The translations under genes and the position numbers were made by a program. Of a DNA stretch of 64,000 nt, positions 52,850-62,085 are shown one piece after another (position 1 is the stretch's first letter; the number at the start of each line of letters is the position of its first letter). A model generated the notes under the pieces. It saw nothing but the letters and a program-made list of their open reading frames with translations, was not told where the DNA came from and did no database searches. This DNA comes from RGIG4079 sp045646905 (GTDB lineage Bacteria > Bacteroidota > Bacteroidia > Bacteroidales > Muribaculaceae), in NCBI GenBank assembly GCA_045646905.1, contig JAZRLP010000019.1:54821-118820 (forward strand). The letters are read 5' to 3'.

Positions 52850-53664
52850 AATGTGATGTATTTATTGAAGTGGTTTATGATAGGGTAAATAGCCGATTGA
52901 TGATTGATTTTTTGAGGCTCAATTATTATAATTGCAGCCAAAAACAATATCATCAATGCTAAAAATATAATTATCATTAAGTAGAGATGGTTGCCAGTGC
53001 GTCGTTCAAGAGCCAAGTGTAGGTCTTGCACATCGTGGTAACGGCGAGAGGGATTGGGGTCGGTGCATCGTTCGGCTATTTTGCGCAGATTGGGGTATTC
53101 TTCATCTACGCTGTCGAGTACCTCTTTCAACACCAATCCATAGTTGTATATATCTTCGGCAGCATCGGTAGGTTCGAGATGTTCCTTTTGGTCAAAGCCC
53201 ACATCTATCAACTTGAGGTTGCCTATGTTTTCGGTAAAAATGATGCGCTCGGGGCGAATAGGGTGATGCACAATGTGATTGGACTGTATGTAGTCCATTG
53301 CGCTCACGAGTTGGTGTCGCAATTGCTCAATATGTTTTGGCGTTATGCGTTTTTCGTTAATGAGCTTGCGCAAAGAGTCGCCATAAACATCGTCGGTGAT
53401 AATGCAACGGCCTATGCCGGGCACCTCTTCAAAGTCGTTTATCATCACAATGTGAGCATGAGCAAGGTTGTATCGCACATCAAACTCTTTTTCAATCATC
53501 GTTTCATATTTTTCAATGCCACGATATTGAGGTTTGAGAGTTTTGAGCATCAACCATTTGCCAAACTTCTTGGCCGTATAGACATCATAAAATTCTTCGT
53601 CCCACTCGGGCAGAAGTTCTATCTCGGTCCATTTGTTGTCAACAGTGTTTTCGGTGATGTTCAT
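52837..53664 (-). CDS. Membrane-anchored protein pseudokinase
   Basis: This 275-residue protein has a eukaryotic-like kinase fold. It keeps the beta-3 Lys (Lys41 in LMLKTLK), an alpha-C Glu (Glu60) and an Asp-x-Gly at 154-156. The catalytic loop reads HHPIRPERI at 133-141 where active kinases have HRDLKPENI, so the catalytic Asp is Pro135 and the metal-binding Asn is Arg140. It is therefore very likely inactive in phosphotransfer. A C-terminal membrane helix spans about residues 229-250, followed by a short tail. It lies between a lipoprotein gene (10 nt upstream) and a GNAT gene (13-nt overlap), which suggests one signalling or scaffolding unit. Confidence 0.85.
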   Translation of the reverse strand: MNITENTVDNKWTEIELLPEWDEEFYDVYTAKKFGKWLMLKTLKPQYRGIEKYETMIEKEFDVRYNLAHAHIVMINDFEEVPGIGRCIITDDVYGDSLRKLINEKRITPKHIEQLRHQLVSAMDYIQSNHIVHHPIRPERIIFTENIGNLKLIDVGFDQKEHLEPTDAAEDIYNYGLVLKEVLDSVDEEYPNLRKIAERCTDPNPSRRYHDVQDLHLALERRTGNHLYLMIIIFLALMILFLAAIIIIEPQKINHQSAIYPIINHFNKYITLCLS

Positions 53665-53674
53665 AATGCGGAAA

Positions 53675-54076
53675 TTAATATATTGGTCGATAGACTAAAT
53701 AATTATTTTTATTCCAATAGTCATAGAGATATAAATATCCACGGTAGATTTCCCAATAATAGGTCCAATAGGTGCCGTCATTAAATCTTATTTCAACCGT
53801 GTTATCATATTTGCCATAATAGTCCCATCTAAAATTCCAGTTGCTCCAATATCCATAATTGTCGTAGGCTTCATAAACGCCATAGCCATCGGAGTAAAAG
53901 TGCAAGCGGTCAACATATGCTTGAGGGACGGGGCCATATTGATCTTCGAGCATTTCCCAACTTCCTACTAATGGCGAATGGTATAAATCATCGTCGTCAA
54001 CAATTACGCACGATGTAAATGATGTTACCACCATCAGCAACATTATCAATGGGAACAATAGCTTTTTGGTCTTCAT
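53675..54076 (-). CDS. Tyr-rich lipoprotein of unknown function
   Basis: This 133-residue protein has a lipoprotein signal ending in FTSC (Cys23). The mature part is remarkably rich in Tyr and Trp (YGYWSNWNFRWDYYGKYD, GTYWTYYWEIYRGYLYLYDYW) and probably forms a small beta barrel of lipocalin type; LVGSWEML near the start fits that. It is the first gene of the lipoprotein/pseudokinase/GNAT operon. No family name is offered. Confidence 0.8.
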   Translation of the reverse strand: MKTKKLLFPLIMLLMVVTSFTSCVIVDDDDLYHSPLVGSWEMLEDQYGPVPQAYVDRLHFYSDGYGVYEAYDNYGYWSNWNFRWDYYGKYDNTVEIRFNDGTYWTYYWEIYRGYLYLYDYWNKNNYLVYRPIY

Positions 54077-54105
54077 TATGATAGAAGTTTTAGGGTTTTA
54101 ATTTA

Positions 54106-54113
54106 CAAAGATA
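54106..54113 (-). promoter_or_regulatory. -7 box of the lipoprotein/pseudokinase/GNAT operon
   Basis: TATCTTTG on the minus strand, 30 nt upstream of the first ATG. Confidence 0.55.
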
Positions 54114-54247
54114 ATAATTTGAATTGAAAATAAGTTGAATAAGTGTTTTTATTTTGTCGTGAGTTATTTAATGCGTTTATAAAATGAGGCTTTATCGGGT
54201 ATAAGGTTTTCTCTCCATAGTGCATAAAGGATTATGTGTGTCATTTC

Positions 54248-54430
54248 TTATTTCCCAACTATTAGAGTGTGAATAAACCTCATAATAGAGGTGAGTGTAA
54301 TTGATATGCTTTCTTTCCAATTAAAAGGTGTTGGAGCGCTCCAAGTGTTAAGGTAGGCATTATAGGTTATATTATAGCCTGTGCCGTTGGGATTTGTCAA
54401 ACTTAATGTACGAAATAAACAAGGATGTAT
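54248..54430 (-). pseudogene. Possible gene remnant, 3' end only
   Basis: A minus-strand frame ends at the TAA at 54248-54250. It reads protein-like text (SLTNPNGTGYNITYNAYL, then TWSAPTPFNWKESISITLTS) but has no start codon or promoter. It lies just past the hairpin of the barrel gene. It may be the end of a lost secreted protein. Otherwise the 445-nt gap 54077-54521 shows only the promoter at 54106 and the hairpin. Confidence 0.3.
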
Positions 54431-54449
54431 AAAAACAAATAAATCTAAG

Positions 54450-54484
54450 TATGAATAGAAATCAATTAAAGATTTCTATTCATA
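54450..54484 (-). terminator. Terminator of the small outer-membrane barrel gene
   Basis: TATGAATAGAAATC and GATTTCTATTCATA form a 14-bp stem with a 7-nt loop. A T-rich stretch follows on the minus strand. Confidence 0.7.
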
Positions 54485-54521
54485 TAAAAGAAATATATAA
54501 ATACTTTAGTTGGATATGAAA

Positions 54522-55013
54522 TTACCAAGCTGAAAAAGTATATGTTGCACCAAGCGATATAACGGCTTGATTAATGCCAAACAATTGGTATTTAGCTTCA
54601 AAATCCAACGCTATTGCATTTGTTAGATTATATTTGGCTCCAACGCCAAGATTTATTCCTAATTTTTCGTCCCAGTCAGATATGCGATCGCCAAAAACAT
54701 CAACTTCGGTAGTAATATGAGTGAAATATATGCCAGCCAATGGGTATATATTGAATTTATTTGAGAGTTTAAAGAGGTAATGTGCATTTAGATTTAAGTC
54801 TAACATTGATGTATAATCTTTTTTGAAAAAATAATTGCAAGCAAACTCTGCACGTATAGCATCAGTGAAACAATATTGAACTTTTGGACCTATGTTGAAA
54901 TTGCTAATGTCTGTACCGAAACCAAAATTTAACCCAATTGAGAAGTCATCTTCGTTAGCATGTGCCCCAATTCCGATTAATGAAATAAATAATAATAAAA
55001 AGAATCTTTTCAT
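54522..55013 (-). CDS. Outer-membrane beta-barrel protein, porin-like
   Basis: This 163-residue protein has a signal peptide (MKRFFLLLFISLIGIGAHA). About eight amphipathic strands follow (FSIGLNFGFGTDI, IRAEFACNYFF, LDLNLNAHYLFKL, FNIYPLAGIYF, LGINLGVGAKYNL, ALDFEAKYQLF). It ends in ATYTFSAW with a terminal aromatic residue, as expected of an eight-stranded OmpA/OmpX-like barrel. The role is unknown. It is separated by 100 nt from the upstream secreted gene. Confidence 0.85.
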   Translation of the reverse strand: MKRFFLLLFISLIGIGAHANEDDFSIGLNFGFGTDISNFNIGPKVQYCFTDAIRAEFACNYFFKKDYTSMLDLNLNAHYLFKLSNKFNIYPLAGIYFTHITTEVDVFGDRISDWDEKLGINLGVGAKYNLTNAIALDFEAKYQLFGINQAVISLGATYTFSAW

Positions 55014-55113
55014 GATAATAGTGTTTTAGGGTGTCGTTGGGATTTTCGACAATTATTATTTGTTACAGCAACGAGTCCCAATGTGCGATTGCACCGAAAC
55101 TGTAGAATGGTTA

Positions 55114-55698
55114 TTAATATTTTGGTGTAGCACCATAAAACATTTGATATTTACTCACGCCTGATGGCCGATATATAAACCCAGCAGAGAGAAATGTTGA
55201 ATACCAACCGCCTTCAATAAAAAATCCAAATTTTGGAGAGAACATTTTATTTAAGCCAAGACAAATACCATAATCAAAGTCAGTGATTTTTTCATCAGTA
55301 GGGGGTTGAAATACTCTAGCAAAGTCAAAACCTATGCGACCTGTAAGATATATGTCGGTGTCATTAAATATGTTTTTGTGTATAGATATTATGCTCCCAA
55401 AAATTGTTTGGTGATAGTATTTGTGGTTAGATTCCAATTGTCCATACTTTAAATATCCACCTGCACCAAAAGAGCAAAATGCATTTTCTTCAAAACAAAT
55501 ATCATATTCCAATGAGATAGGAGGTATCTTTATTTTAGCATCGGTATATGTGATTGATTTATTGTTGAAATAAGATGCCGAGAGTTTAAAAATTGATTCA
55601 CCTCGAGGAAAAACAATTTTTGTGGAATCTTGAGCATGGATGTTATTTACGATTCCACACAATAAGAATAAAAATAGAATTATACTATTTATGTTCAT
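55114..55698 (-). CDS. Probable outer-membrane beta-barrel protein
   Basis: This 194-residue protein has a signal peptide ending HAQ. It contains alternating hydrophobic strands and Gly/Tyr-rich turns (CSFGAGGYLKYGQ, DIYLTGRIGFDFARVF, DYGICLGLNKMF, FGFFIEGGWYSTFLSAGFIY), which fits a small outer-membrane barrel. No named family is recognised. It overlaps the preceding secreted gene by 14 nt and is probably its partner. Confidence 0.75.
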   Translation of the reverse strand: MNINSIILFLFLLCGIVNNIHAQDSTKIVFPRGESIFKLSASYFNNKSITYTDAKIKIPPISLEYDICFEENAFCSFGAGGYLKYGQLESNHKYYHQTIFGSIISIHKNIFNDTDIYLTGRIGFDFARVFQPPTDEKITDFDYGICLGLNKMFSPKFGFFIEGGWYSTFLSAGFIYRPSGVSKYQMFYGATPKY

Positions 55699-56416
55699 AT
55701 TGGATGTTTTTAGAAATTATTGCATCAAGGTATAAAAAACCAATTGAGGGGTTTTCTATAAATTCTTGTTTTTTGATGGTTTTATCTTTAAATAGTTGAA
55801 CCATTTTGGGGTATTGCTTAAAGCTTTTTTTAATCCATGCTTTAAATGTTAAAGAAATCCCTTTGATAGATTTCCAGTAGCAATAGGCATAATCAAGGTT
55901 AGGTTCTGTGATGTAATATGAATTTACTAACCAATAAGTCTGTGTACTATAGCCATTGCCTGTTACATCTGTTGTTGGTAATGTATATCCAATTATATTT
56001 TTGCCGACAAAAACTCTTTTGAGAAAAATAGGTTCTTTATGAAAAGGTTCTCGAGAAAAGAGTGACTTCATGCCACCAGGAGCTTTATGTGCTTTTAAGG
56101 GTATCCAAACAATTCTTGATGAATCGCTTTTTGTTGGAGGAAATACAATGGAATCAATAAGTTCACTTTTGTATTTTTGTGTTTTGCCATTGAAAACGGT
56201 GCTAATTTCAAGTTCGTCAGTTCCATCTACAAAATTAGTGCGATTATAGCCATTGATTGTTGTTCCATCTTTTAAGTATACTTCGATAATAAATGATTCT
56301 TCCTCAGGATTATCTTTTGAAAAAGATTTTGAAGGAAAAGCAAAGACAAATAGAATAAAAAATAGAATGCTTTGTCTTAATAACGGAAATGTAGATTTAG
56401 ATGATAAATGACTCAT
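55685..56416 (-). CDS. Secreted hypothetical protein
   Basis: From the ATG at 56416 the protein has 243 residues; a TTG start nine codons upstream would fall on the promoter. The signal peptide covers SILFFILFVFAFPSKSFS. An early beta segment reads IIEVYLKDGTTINGYNRTNF and TQKYKSELIDSIVFPP. The rest is not recognised. It is co-transcribed with the barrel gene that overlaps its end, so both may act together in the envelope. Confidence 0.75.
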   Translation of the reverse strand: MSHLSSKSTFPLLRQSILFFILFVFAFPSKSFSKDNPEEESFIIEVYLKDGTTINGYNRTNFVDGTDELEISTVFNGKTQKYKSELIDSIVFPPTKSDSSRIVWIPLKAHKAPGGMKSLFSREPFHKEPIFLKRVFVGKNIIGYTLPTTDVTGNGYSTQTYWLVNSYYITEPNLDYAYCYWKSIKGISLTFKAWIKKSFKQYPKMVQLFKDKTIKKQEFIENPSIGFLYLDAIISKNIQYEHK

Positions 56417-56440
56417 ATTATGATAAATTAAGATTTTTTG

Positions 56441-56448
56441 CAAATATA
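56441..56448 (-). promoter_or_regulatory. -7 box of the secreted hypothetical/barrel operon
   Basis: TATATTTG on the minus strand, 25 nt upstream of the ATG at 56416; it also decides against the TTG start. Confidence 0.5.
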
Positions 56449-56678
56449 ATAAATTAGATAATATTTACAATTGGGGGGTGTTTTTATGTATTTTTAACAA
56501 TAGGGTTGTGCTGGTTTCGTGGAGAAGGAATTTGGGATAAATGTCGGTGTGGCATAATTCCCTTATTTGAATATTCTCATTTGGTGTGAAGATGTGTTTT
56601 TATATACATTTGCATATTTTTAGAAATAAAGATTAGTTTTGAGGCTAATTATTTTAGCAAATATACAAAAGAAATTAT

Positions 56679-56686
56679 TAATTTTG
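56679..56686 (+). promoter_or_regulatory. -7 box of the GH3 gene
   Basis: TAATTTTG 27 nt upstream of the ATG at 56713, with TTTTAG about 22 nt further upstream. A second TACATTTG at 56605-56612 could be an alternative start. Confidence 0.5.
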
Positions 56687-56712
56687 TAACTTAAACACAT
56701 TTGCAAATTTCA

Positions 56713-58227
56713 ATGATAAATCTCACACCATTAGCACGACCCCTATTTGCTCGTCGAGTGAAAGAATCACTGCGATGGGTGGATAATTGTGAGCAAGAGC
56801 AACGCGATTTACTTGCGTGGCTACTAAAGAGCGCTCGTGGCACTCAATGGGGGGAGAAATATCAATATGGAGCAATTTTATCCTACGAAGAATTTGCACA
56901 AAGGGTGCCGGTAAATACCTATGAAGACCTTTCGTCGTGGATAATGCGTCAACTCGAAGGTGAGCGTGATGTGTTGTGGCGTGGTCGAGTTAACCGATTT
57001 GCGCAATCGAGTGGCACATCCAACGGCAAAAGCAAATATATCCCCATAACACAAGATGGCTTAAATATGTGTCACTATAGAGGAGCAAGTCATGCTGTGG
57101 CTCAATATTTGGCTCAATACCCCGAGAGTAGAATGTTTTCGGGGAAGGCATTTGTGCTTGGAGGCAGTTTTGCCAATGAGATACCCAATCTGCGTAGTGA
57201 TGCACGAGTGGGCGACCTTTCGGCTCATCTCATAAGCCTCATTCCATCGGCGGCAAATTTCTTCAGAGTGCCATCAAAAACTATTGCATTGATGGAGGAT
57301 TGGGAAAAGAAACTCCCGACACTTGTAGAGGCTTCAATGGGTGAAAATATAACAAACCTATCGGGGGTGCCATCGTGGTTTCTCGCTGTAATTAAAGCAG
57401 TAATAGAGAAAGCCGGTGCGACAACGATACATGATGTGTGGCCCAATCTTGAGGTGTTTTTTCATGGGGGCATCGCGTTTGCGCCCTATCGCGAGCAATA
57501 CAAAGCGATTACCGATTGCTCAAAGATGCATTATATCGAAACATATAATGCATCGGAGGGATTTTTTGCTGTACAAAATGCGATAAACGACCCAGCGATG
57601 TTGTTGTTGCTCGATGTGGGTGTGTTTTATGAGTTTATGCCACTTGACCAATTTGACAATCCTAATCCGCAGTTGTTGCCAATATGGGAAGTGGAGCCGG
57701 GTAAGATTTATGGTCTTGTGATATCCTCATGCAACGGATTGTGGCGTTATGTGATAGGCGACACGGTGAAGATTGAGAGTGTGAATCCGGTGAAAATCTC
57801 AATCGCTGGTCGCATAAAGCATTTTATCAACGCCTTTGGCGAAGAATTGATGGTGCACAATGCCGAGGCTGCAATAGCTAAAGTGTGTGCCGAGATGGGT
57901 TGTGCCATTCGCAATTACACTGCAGCGCCGGTGTATGTTGCCGATAATTCAAAGGGACGCCATGAGTGGCTGATTGAATTTTCAACACCGCCAGCCGATG
58001 TTGACTTGTTTGCAACGCGCCTTGATGAGTTATTGCAACAAGAGAATTCTGATTATCAAGCAAAAAGATATAAAAGCATATTTTTGGAAAAATTGACAGT
58101 CGTTGTGGCTCGTGAACGATTATTTGAAGACTGGCTCGCTTCGACAGGAAAACTTGGAGGGCAACGCAAAGTGCCTCGTCTTGCTAATGATAGACAATTT
58201 ATTGACCCTATGTTAAAAATGAACTAA
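56713..58227 (+). CDS. GH3-family acyl-adenylate/amido synthetase
   Basis: This 504-residue protein of the ANL-like GH3 family was first known from plant auxin-amino acid conjugation. The adenylation motif is QSSGTSNGKSKYIPIT, followed by FHGGIAFAPYREQY, YIETYNASEGFFAVQ and LWRYVIGDTVKI, and a mobile C-terminal domain with the conserved GRIKHFINAFGEEL. The start at 56713 is ATG; a TTG 12 nt upstream is less likely. It would activate a carboxylic acid with ATP and join it to an amine. The bacterial substrates are not known. A glycosyltransferase gene follows after 2 nt. Confidence 0.9.
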   Translation: MINLTPLARPLFARRVKESLRWVDNCEQEQRDLLAWLLKSARGTQWGEKYQYGAILSYEEFAQRVPVNTYEDLSSWIMRQLEGERDVLWRGRVNRFAQSSGTSNGKSKYIPITQDGLNMCHYRGASHAVAQYLAQYPESRMFSGKAFVLGGSFANEIPNLRSDARVGDLSAHLISLIPSAANFFRVPSKTIALMEDWEKKLPTLVEASMGENITNLSGVPSWFLAVIKAVIEKAGATTIHDVWPNLEVFFHGGIAFAPYREQYKAITDCSKMHYIETYNASEGFFAVQNAINDPAMLLLLDVGVFYEFMPLDQFDNPNPQLLPIWEVEPGKIYGLVISSCNGLWRYVIGDTVKIESVNPVKISIAGRIKHFINAFGEELMVHNAEAAIAKVCAEMGCAIRNYTAAPVYVADNSKGRHEWLIEFSTPPADVDLFATRLDELLQQENSDYQAKRYKSIFLEKLTVVVARERLFEDWLASTGKLGGQRKVPRLANDRQFIDPMLKMN

Positions 58228-58229
58228 TT

Positions 58230-59201
58230 ATGAATCGTCAACCACTAATATCAGTAATAGTCCCAGTGTATAATGTAGAAAAATATGTTGGGGCATGTGT
58301 TGACTCTATACTTAATCAATCATATAAGAACCTCGAAATAATTTTGGTTGATGATGGCTCTACCGACCGTGGTGGAGAAATATGCGACGGTTATTCACAA
58401 CGATATGGAAATATACAAGTGGTGCATCAAGCCAATGGAGGATTGAGTGCAGCGCGCAACACCGGTCTTGACATGATGACGGGTGAATATGTGACATTTG
58501 TCGACTCCGACGACTTGATACATCGTGAATATATTTCAACGCTATATAAAAATATAGAATCGGAACGAGCCGAGATTACTACGGTGTCGATGCTTGTGAT
58601 AAGAGAAGGAGATATTATACCCACAACAGCTCCACGAGGTGAACTAAAAGTGTTCTATTCGGGCGATGACGCTGTTGAATCAATGTTGTTTCAACAACGA
58701 TTTATCGATAATTCGGCTTGTGGAAAATTATATAAGGCAACACTATTTGACTCGCATCGTTTCCCCGAGGGAGTGTTGTATGAAGACCTTGCGACTGTTC
58801 CATATGTGTGTTTAGAAGCTAAATGTGTTGCAACATCGGCAACTCCTATGTACTTCTATCGTTCGCGCGAAGATAGCATATTGGGCGAATTTACTTTGCG
58901 TCGTGCCGATGTGCTTGATGTAGTAGATGGATTGGTGCAATATATGGAGAAAAACAAGAAATCATTGGTTGCAGCAGCTCGATCACGAAAGTTTAGTGCC
59001 AATATGAACATCTTGTGGCTTATGATGGCTTCGGGCATTAAAGACGATGCCATTGTGATGCGTTGTTGGGAAAACATCAGGTCGTTGAGAAACCAAGTAA
59101 TTCTTACTCCTCGAGTGAGAATGAAAAATAAAATAGGGGCATTAACATCTCTATTTGGAATAGAATTCCTTAAAAACATATTAAGTAAATTCAAAAAATA
59201 G
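58230..59201 (+). CDS. Glycosyltransferase family 2 protein
   Basis: This 323-residue GT-A fold protein has ISVIVPVYNVEKYVGACVDSILNQSY, LVDDGSTDRGGEICD, GGLSAARNTGLDMMTG and the metal-binding VDSDDLI. The C-terminal region is helical, with a conserved EDLATVPYVC. It is cytoplasmic and probably acts on a surface glycan. It follows the GH3 gene after 2 nt, so the two belong to one transcript; the functional link is unknown. Confidence 0.92.
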   Translation: MNRQPLISVIVPVYNVEKYVGACVDSILNQSYKNLEIILVDDGSTDRGGEICDGYSQRYGNIQVVHQANGGLSAARNTGLDMMTGEYVTFVDSDDLIHREYISTLYKNIESERAEITTVSMLVIREGDIIPTTAPRGELKVFYSGDDAVESMLFQQRFIDNSACGKLYKATLFDSHRFPEGVLYEDLATVPYVCLEAKCVATSATPMYFYRSREDSILGEFTLRRADVLDVVDGLVQYMEKNKKSLVAAARSRKFSANMNILWLMMASGIKDDAIVMRCWENIRSLRNQVILTPRVRMKNKIGALTSLFGIEFLKNILSKFKK

Positions 59202-59234
59202 ATCAGGAAATTTGTGAAAAAAATAATAATTGAG

Positions 59235-60608
59235 ATGAAAAAAGGTAGATTGTTTTTATCGACATTGATGATGATGTTGGCGGCATGTGTGATGAATGCC
59301 GCTGCGCCAAAGTATGTATTCTATTTCATTGGAGATGGAATGGGTATGGGACATGTGATGGCCACTCAAAATTATAATCGTGAGGTGCTTAAAAATAGCG
59401 AGCCAATACTCATGATGCAGTTTCCTGTAGCGTCGATGGTTACAACCTATTCGGCTTCAGGCCGTGTTACAGATTCAGCAGCGGCTGGTACAGCTCTTTC
59501 TACTGGCTATAAAACAAACAACGGAATGCTTGGTGTTACCCCCGACTCAGTGCCTGTTACCTCGGTGGCTCGTTATTTCAAAGATGCAGGTTGGGGTATA
59601 GGTGTTATTACTACTGTAGCTCCCGATGATGCAACTCCTGGTGCTTTTTATGCACATCAACCTAGCCGTTCGATGGCATACGAAATAGATAAAGAGATGG
59701 CTCAATCGGGATACGAGTTTGTGGCTGGTTCAAAACTTAAAGGCACTAAAGATAAAGCCGGAAATCCCACTGATATCTATGCCCACTTTGCTCGTCACAA
59801 TGTGGCAATAGCTCGTGGTTTTGACGAATTGAAAAGCATAGACTCAAAGAGAGTGTTGTTGCTCAACGTCGATTCTCTCGATAGTAACTGCGGTTACACT
59901 ATCGACTCAATAAAGGGCGCACTTAATCTTCCTGGTATGACACAAGCTTGTGTCGAACATTTGCAAAAACATACACCCGAGCGATTCTTTATGATGGTTG
60001 AAGGTGGCAATATTGACTATGCCGGACACTCTAACGATGGTGGTGCTGCCGTAAAAGAAATATTAAATTTCAATCAAGCGATAAAAGTTGCATATGATTT
60101 CTATCTTGCTCACCCCGATGAGACTCTTATCGTTGTTACAGCCGACCACAACACCGGTGGCATGGCGGTGCGATTTGGCGACTTGTCGATTATCGACTAT
60201 CAACGCATGTCGAAAGACCAATTTGGTTATTACACCAAGTCGATTCTTAACTCTCGCCGCATCTTTACTTGGGAAGATATGAAAGCCGAACTTAAAAATC
60301 TATTTGGATTTTGGGGAAAGGTTTCAATTTCTGAAAAACAAGAAAAAGTATTGGCCGAAAAATTTGAAAACACATTTAATTTGCGCAATTCGGCCAATCA
60401 AGAAACACTTTATAATTCATTCAATGAATTTTCGGTTGAGGTGTTTAAAATCTTAAACGATAAAGCTGGATTTGGATGGGTAGCTACAGGTCACACTGGC
60501 GACCCCGTGCCTTTGTTTGCTATAGGTCGTGGAGCATATCAATTTATGGGTGTGCATGATAATACCGAAATACCTAAAATAATTAAAAGCATTACATTAG
60601 GAGAATAA
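59235..60608 (+). CDS. Alkaline phosphatase
   Basis: From the ATG at 59235 the protein has 457 residues (an upstream GTG at 59214 lacks a good signal start). The signal peptide covers FLSTLMMMLAACVMNA. PhoA-family zinc/magnesium residues are in YFIGDGMGMGH, the nucleophile Ser in TDSAAAGTA, then MVEGGNIDYAGHSND, VTADHNTGG and ATGHTGDPVPLFAIG. It is an extracytoplasmic monoesterase that would release phosphate from organic esters. No Pho-box-like site can be judged. Confidence 0.94.
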   Translation: MKKGRLFLSTLMMMLAACVMNAAAPKYVFYFIGDGMGMGHVMATQNYNREVLKNSEPILMMQFPVASMVTTYSASGRVTDSAAAGTALSTGYKTNNGMLGVTPDSVPVTSVARYFKDAGWGIGVITTVAPDDATPGAFYAHQPSRSMAYEIDKEMAQSGYEFVAGSKLKGTKDKAGNPTDIYAHFARHNVAIARGFDELKSIDSKRVLLLNVDSLDSNCGYTIDSIKGALNLPGMTQACVEHLQKHTPERFFMMVEGGNIDYAGHSNDGGAAVKEILNFNQAIKVAYDFYLAHPDETLIVVTADHNTGGMAVRFGDLSIIDYQRMSKDQFGYYTKSILNSRRIFTWEDMKAELKNLFGFWGKVSISEKQEKVLAEKFENTFNLRNSANQETLYNSFNEFSVEVFKILNDKAGFGWVATGHTGDPVPLFAIGRGAYQFMGVHDNTEIPKIIKSITLGE

Positions 60609-60644
60609 AAATAAAAAAACAAAACTTATTAAATTAATCTAATT

Positions 60645-61310
60645 ATGAAATTATCACTTTTTAAAAACAAATGGTTTAAGCGAATTTTTATGGCACTTTT
60701 AATAGGCTTAGGGTTGCTAATCGCGGTTGTGGCTGCATGTAATATTTGGGTATTAAGCTCATGCAGTGGCCGGTTGTATGATAATGCAGAAACTGTGCCA
60801 CACAAGCGTGTGGCTGTGATGTTAGGTACTAATCCCAAGACAAAAACCGGGAAAATGAACTACTTTTACAAGCATCGCATAGACGCGGCAGTGAAATTAT
60901 ACCAAAATGGCAAAATTGATCGCATACTCATCAGTGGCGACAACTCAAGCAAAACTTATAGCGAGCCCGATGCAATGAAGGCCGACTTGATGGCAGCAGG
61001 AATTCCCGATAGTGCAATATATCTCGATTTTGCTGGGTTCTCGACCTATGACTCTATGGTAAGAGCCAAAAAGGTGTTTGGGTTATCGGAATTTATGGTT
61101 GTTTCGCAAGATTTCCACAATAAACGAGCAGTGTACATTGCACGACAAAACGGCATTGACGCAATTGGCTTTAATGTGCAAAATACTCTATTTAGAAAAT
61201 GGCGCATCAAAATGGAGCTTCGTGAAATATTGGCTCGAGTGAAAGCAGTGGGCGAGGTTGTTATGAACAAAAAACCTCATTTCCTTGGTGAACCAATTGA
61301 GATTAAGTAA
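60645..61310 (+). CDS. SanA/YdcF-like DUF218 membrane protein
   Basis: This 221-residue protein has one N-terminal membrane helix (about residues 14-36). A DUF218 domain follows with VAVMLGTNPKT, a DRILISGDNSSKTYSEPDAMKADL block and FMVVSQDFHNKRAVYIARQ. The E. coli relative SanA affects vancomycin exclusion at high temperature; the biochemical role is not known. It lies 36 nt downstream of the phosphatase gene. Confidence 0.88.
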   Translation: MKLSLFKNKWFKRIFMALLIGLGLLIAVVAACNIWVLSSCSGRLYDNAETVPHKRVAVMLGTNPKTKTGKMNYFYKHRIDAAVKLYQNGKIDRILISGDNSSKTYSEPDAMKADLMAAGIPDSAIYLDFAGFSTYDSMVRAKKVFGLSEFMVVSQDFHNKRAVYIARQNGIDAIGFNVQNTLFRKWRIKMELREILARVKAVGEVVMNKKPHFLGEPIEIK

Positions 61311-61362
61311 ATCAAGAGTGTGATTCTCTCCTTTTGAGAGAGGTGATTTAAGGGTCAAAGCA

Positions 61363-62085
61363 ATGAAACGACAATATATATTGTGGATATTATTAGTAGT
61401 AATGACAATGTTTGTAGCTAAAGATGTTTGTGCGCAGTCAAAAGATTGTGTTGAGGTTGAAACAACAGCCCAATTAAAAATTATTAAACCTCAATTTTCA
61501 GCAGTTGATTTAGTGTTTGGGGATGATTCGCCTAAGGACGACAAATCGGTGATTGCATGTTTTGGTGCTGCATTTACGGGAGAAAGATTGCTAAAATTTT
61601 CGCATAACAATATCGCTGGACCTCACGCTGGTGGAGGTAAAAAATATAAGGGATACTCATGTCCTCGTAACACTGGCGCATTTGTGTATAGTAATGGCAG
61701 TTGGGAGTTTTTATATGGGGGTTATAAAAACAAAAATTATGACTTGGAACTCTCAAAGGCAGCAAAGAATGGAGGCTGTGGTTTTGAACAAGAGATGGTT
61801 GTTTTTAAAAATCAACGAGTTGAAACCACTCGTCACCTTGATAATGAAAATATATTCAGAGTTTTATGCGATAAAGATGGAGAGTTGTTGATTGTTGAAT
61901 CGACAGCATCGGTGGCGTTTGGTGATTTTATTGACTCTTTAATGAATTACGGAGTTGATAATGCACTATATCTCGATATGGGCACCTGGCGTTACGGATG
62001 GTATCGTCCCACAAACGATACAATCGAAGAACTACAACCACGAATACACAACTTTCACACAAATTGGTTAATATTTAAGAAATAA
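61363..62085 (+). CDS. Secreted phosphodiester glycosidase-like protein
   Basis: This 240-residue protein has a signal peptide ending VCAQ. The order of elements fits the NAGPA/phosphodiester glycosidase fold: IACFGAAFTGERLLKFSHNNIAGPHAGGGK, GAFVYSNGSWEFL, and the late VAFGDFIDSLMNYGVDNALYLDMGTWRYGW. The fit is moderate. The stop codon overlaps the ATG of the chimeric RhuM remnant by 1 nt (TAATG), which suggests that the original downstream neighbour started at this spot. Confidence 0.6.
   Translation: MKRQYILWILLVVMTMFVAKDVCAQSKDCVEVETTAQLKIIKPQFSAVDLVFGDDSPKDDKSVIACFGAAFTGERLLKFSHNNIAGPHAGGGKKYKGYSCPRNTGAFVYSNGSWEFLYGGYKNKNYDLELSKAAKNGGCGFEQEMVVFKNQRVETTRHLDNENIFRVLCDKDGELLIVESTASVAFGDFIDSLMNYGVDNALYLDMGTWRYGWYRPTNDTIEELQPRIHNFHTNWLIFKK

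Noticed and set aside
53026..53784. A 252-codon plus-strand frame
   Set aside because: It is antisense to the pseudokinase and lipoprotein genes, both of which have clear domains.
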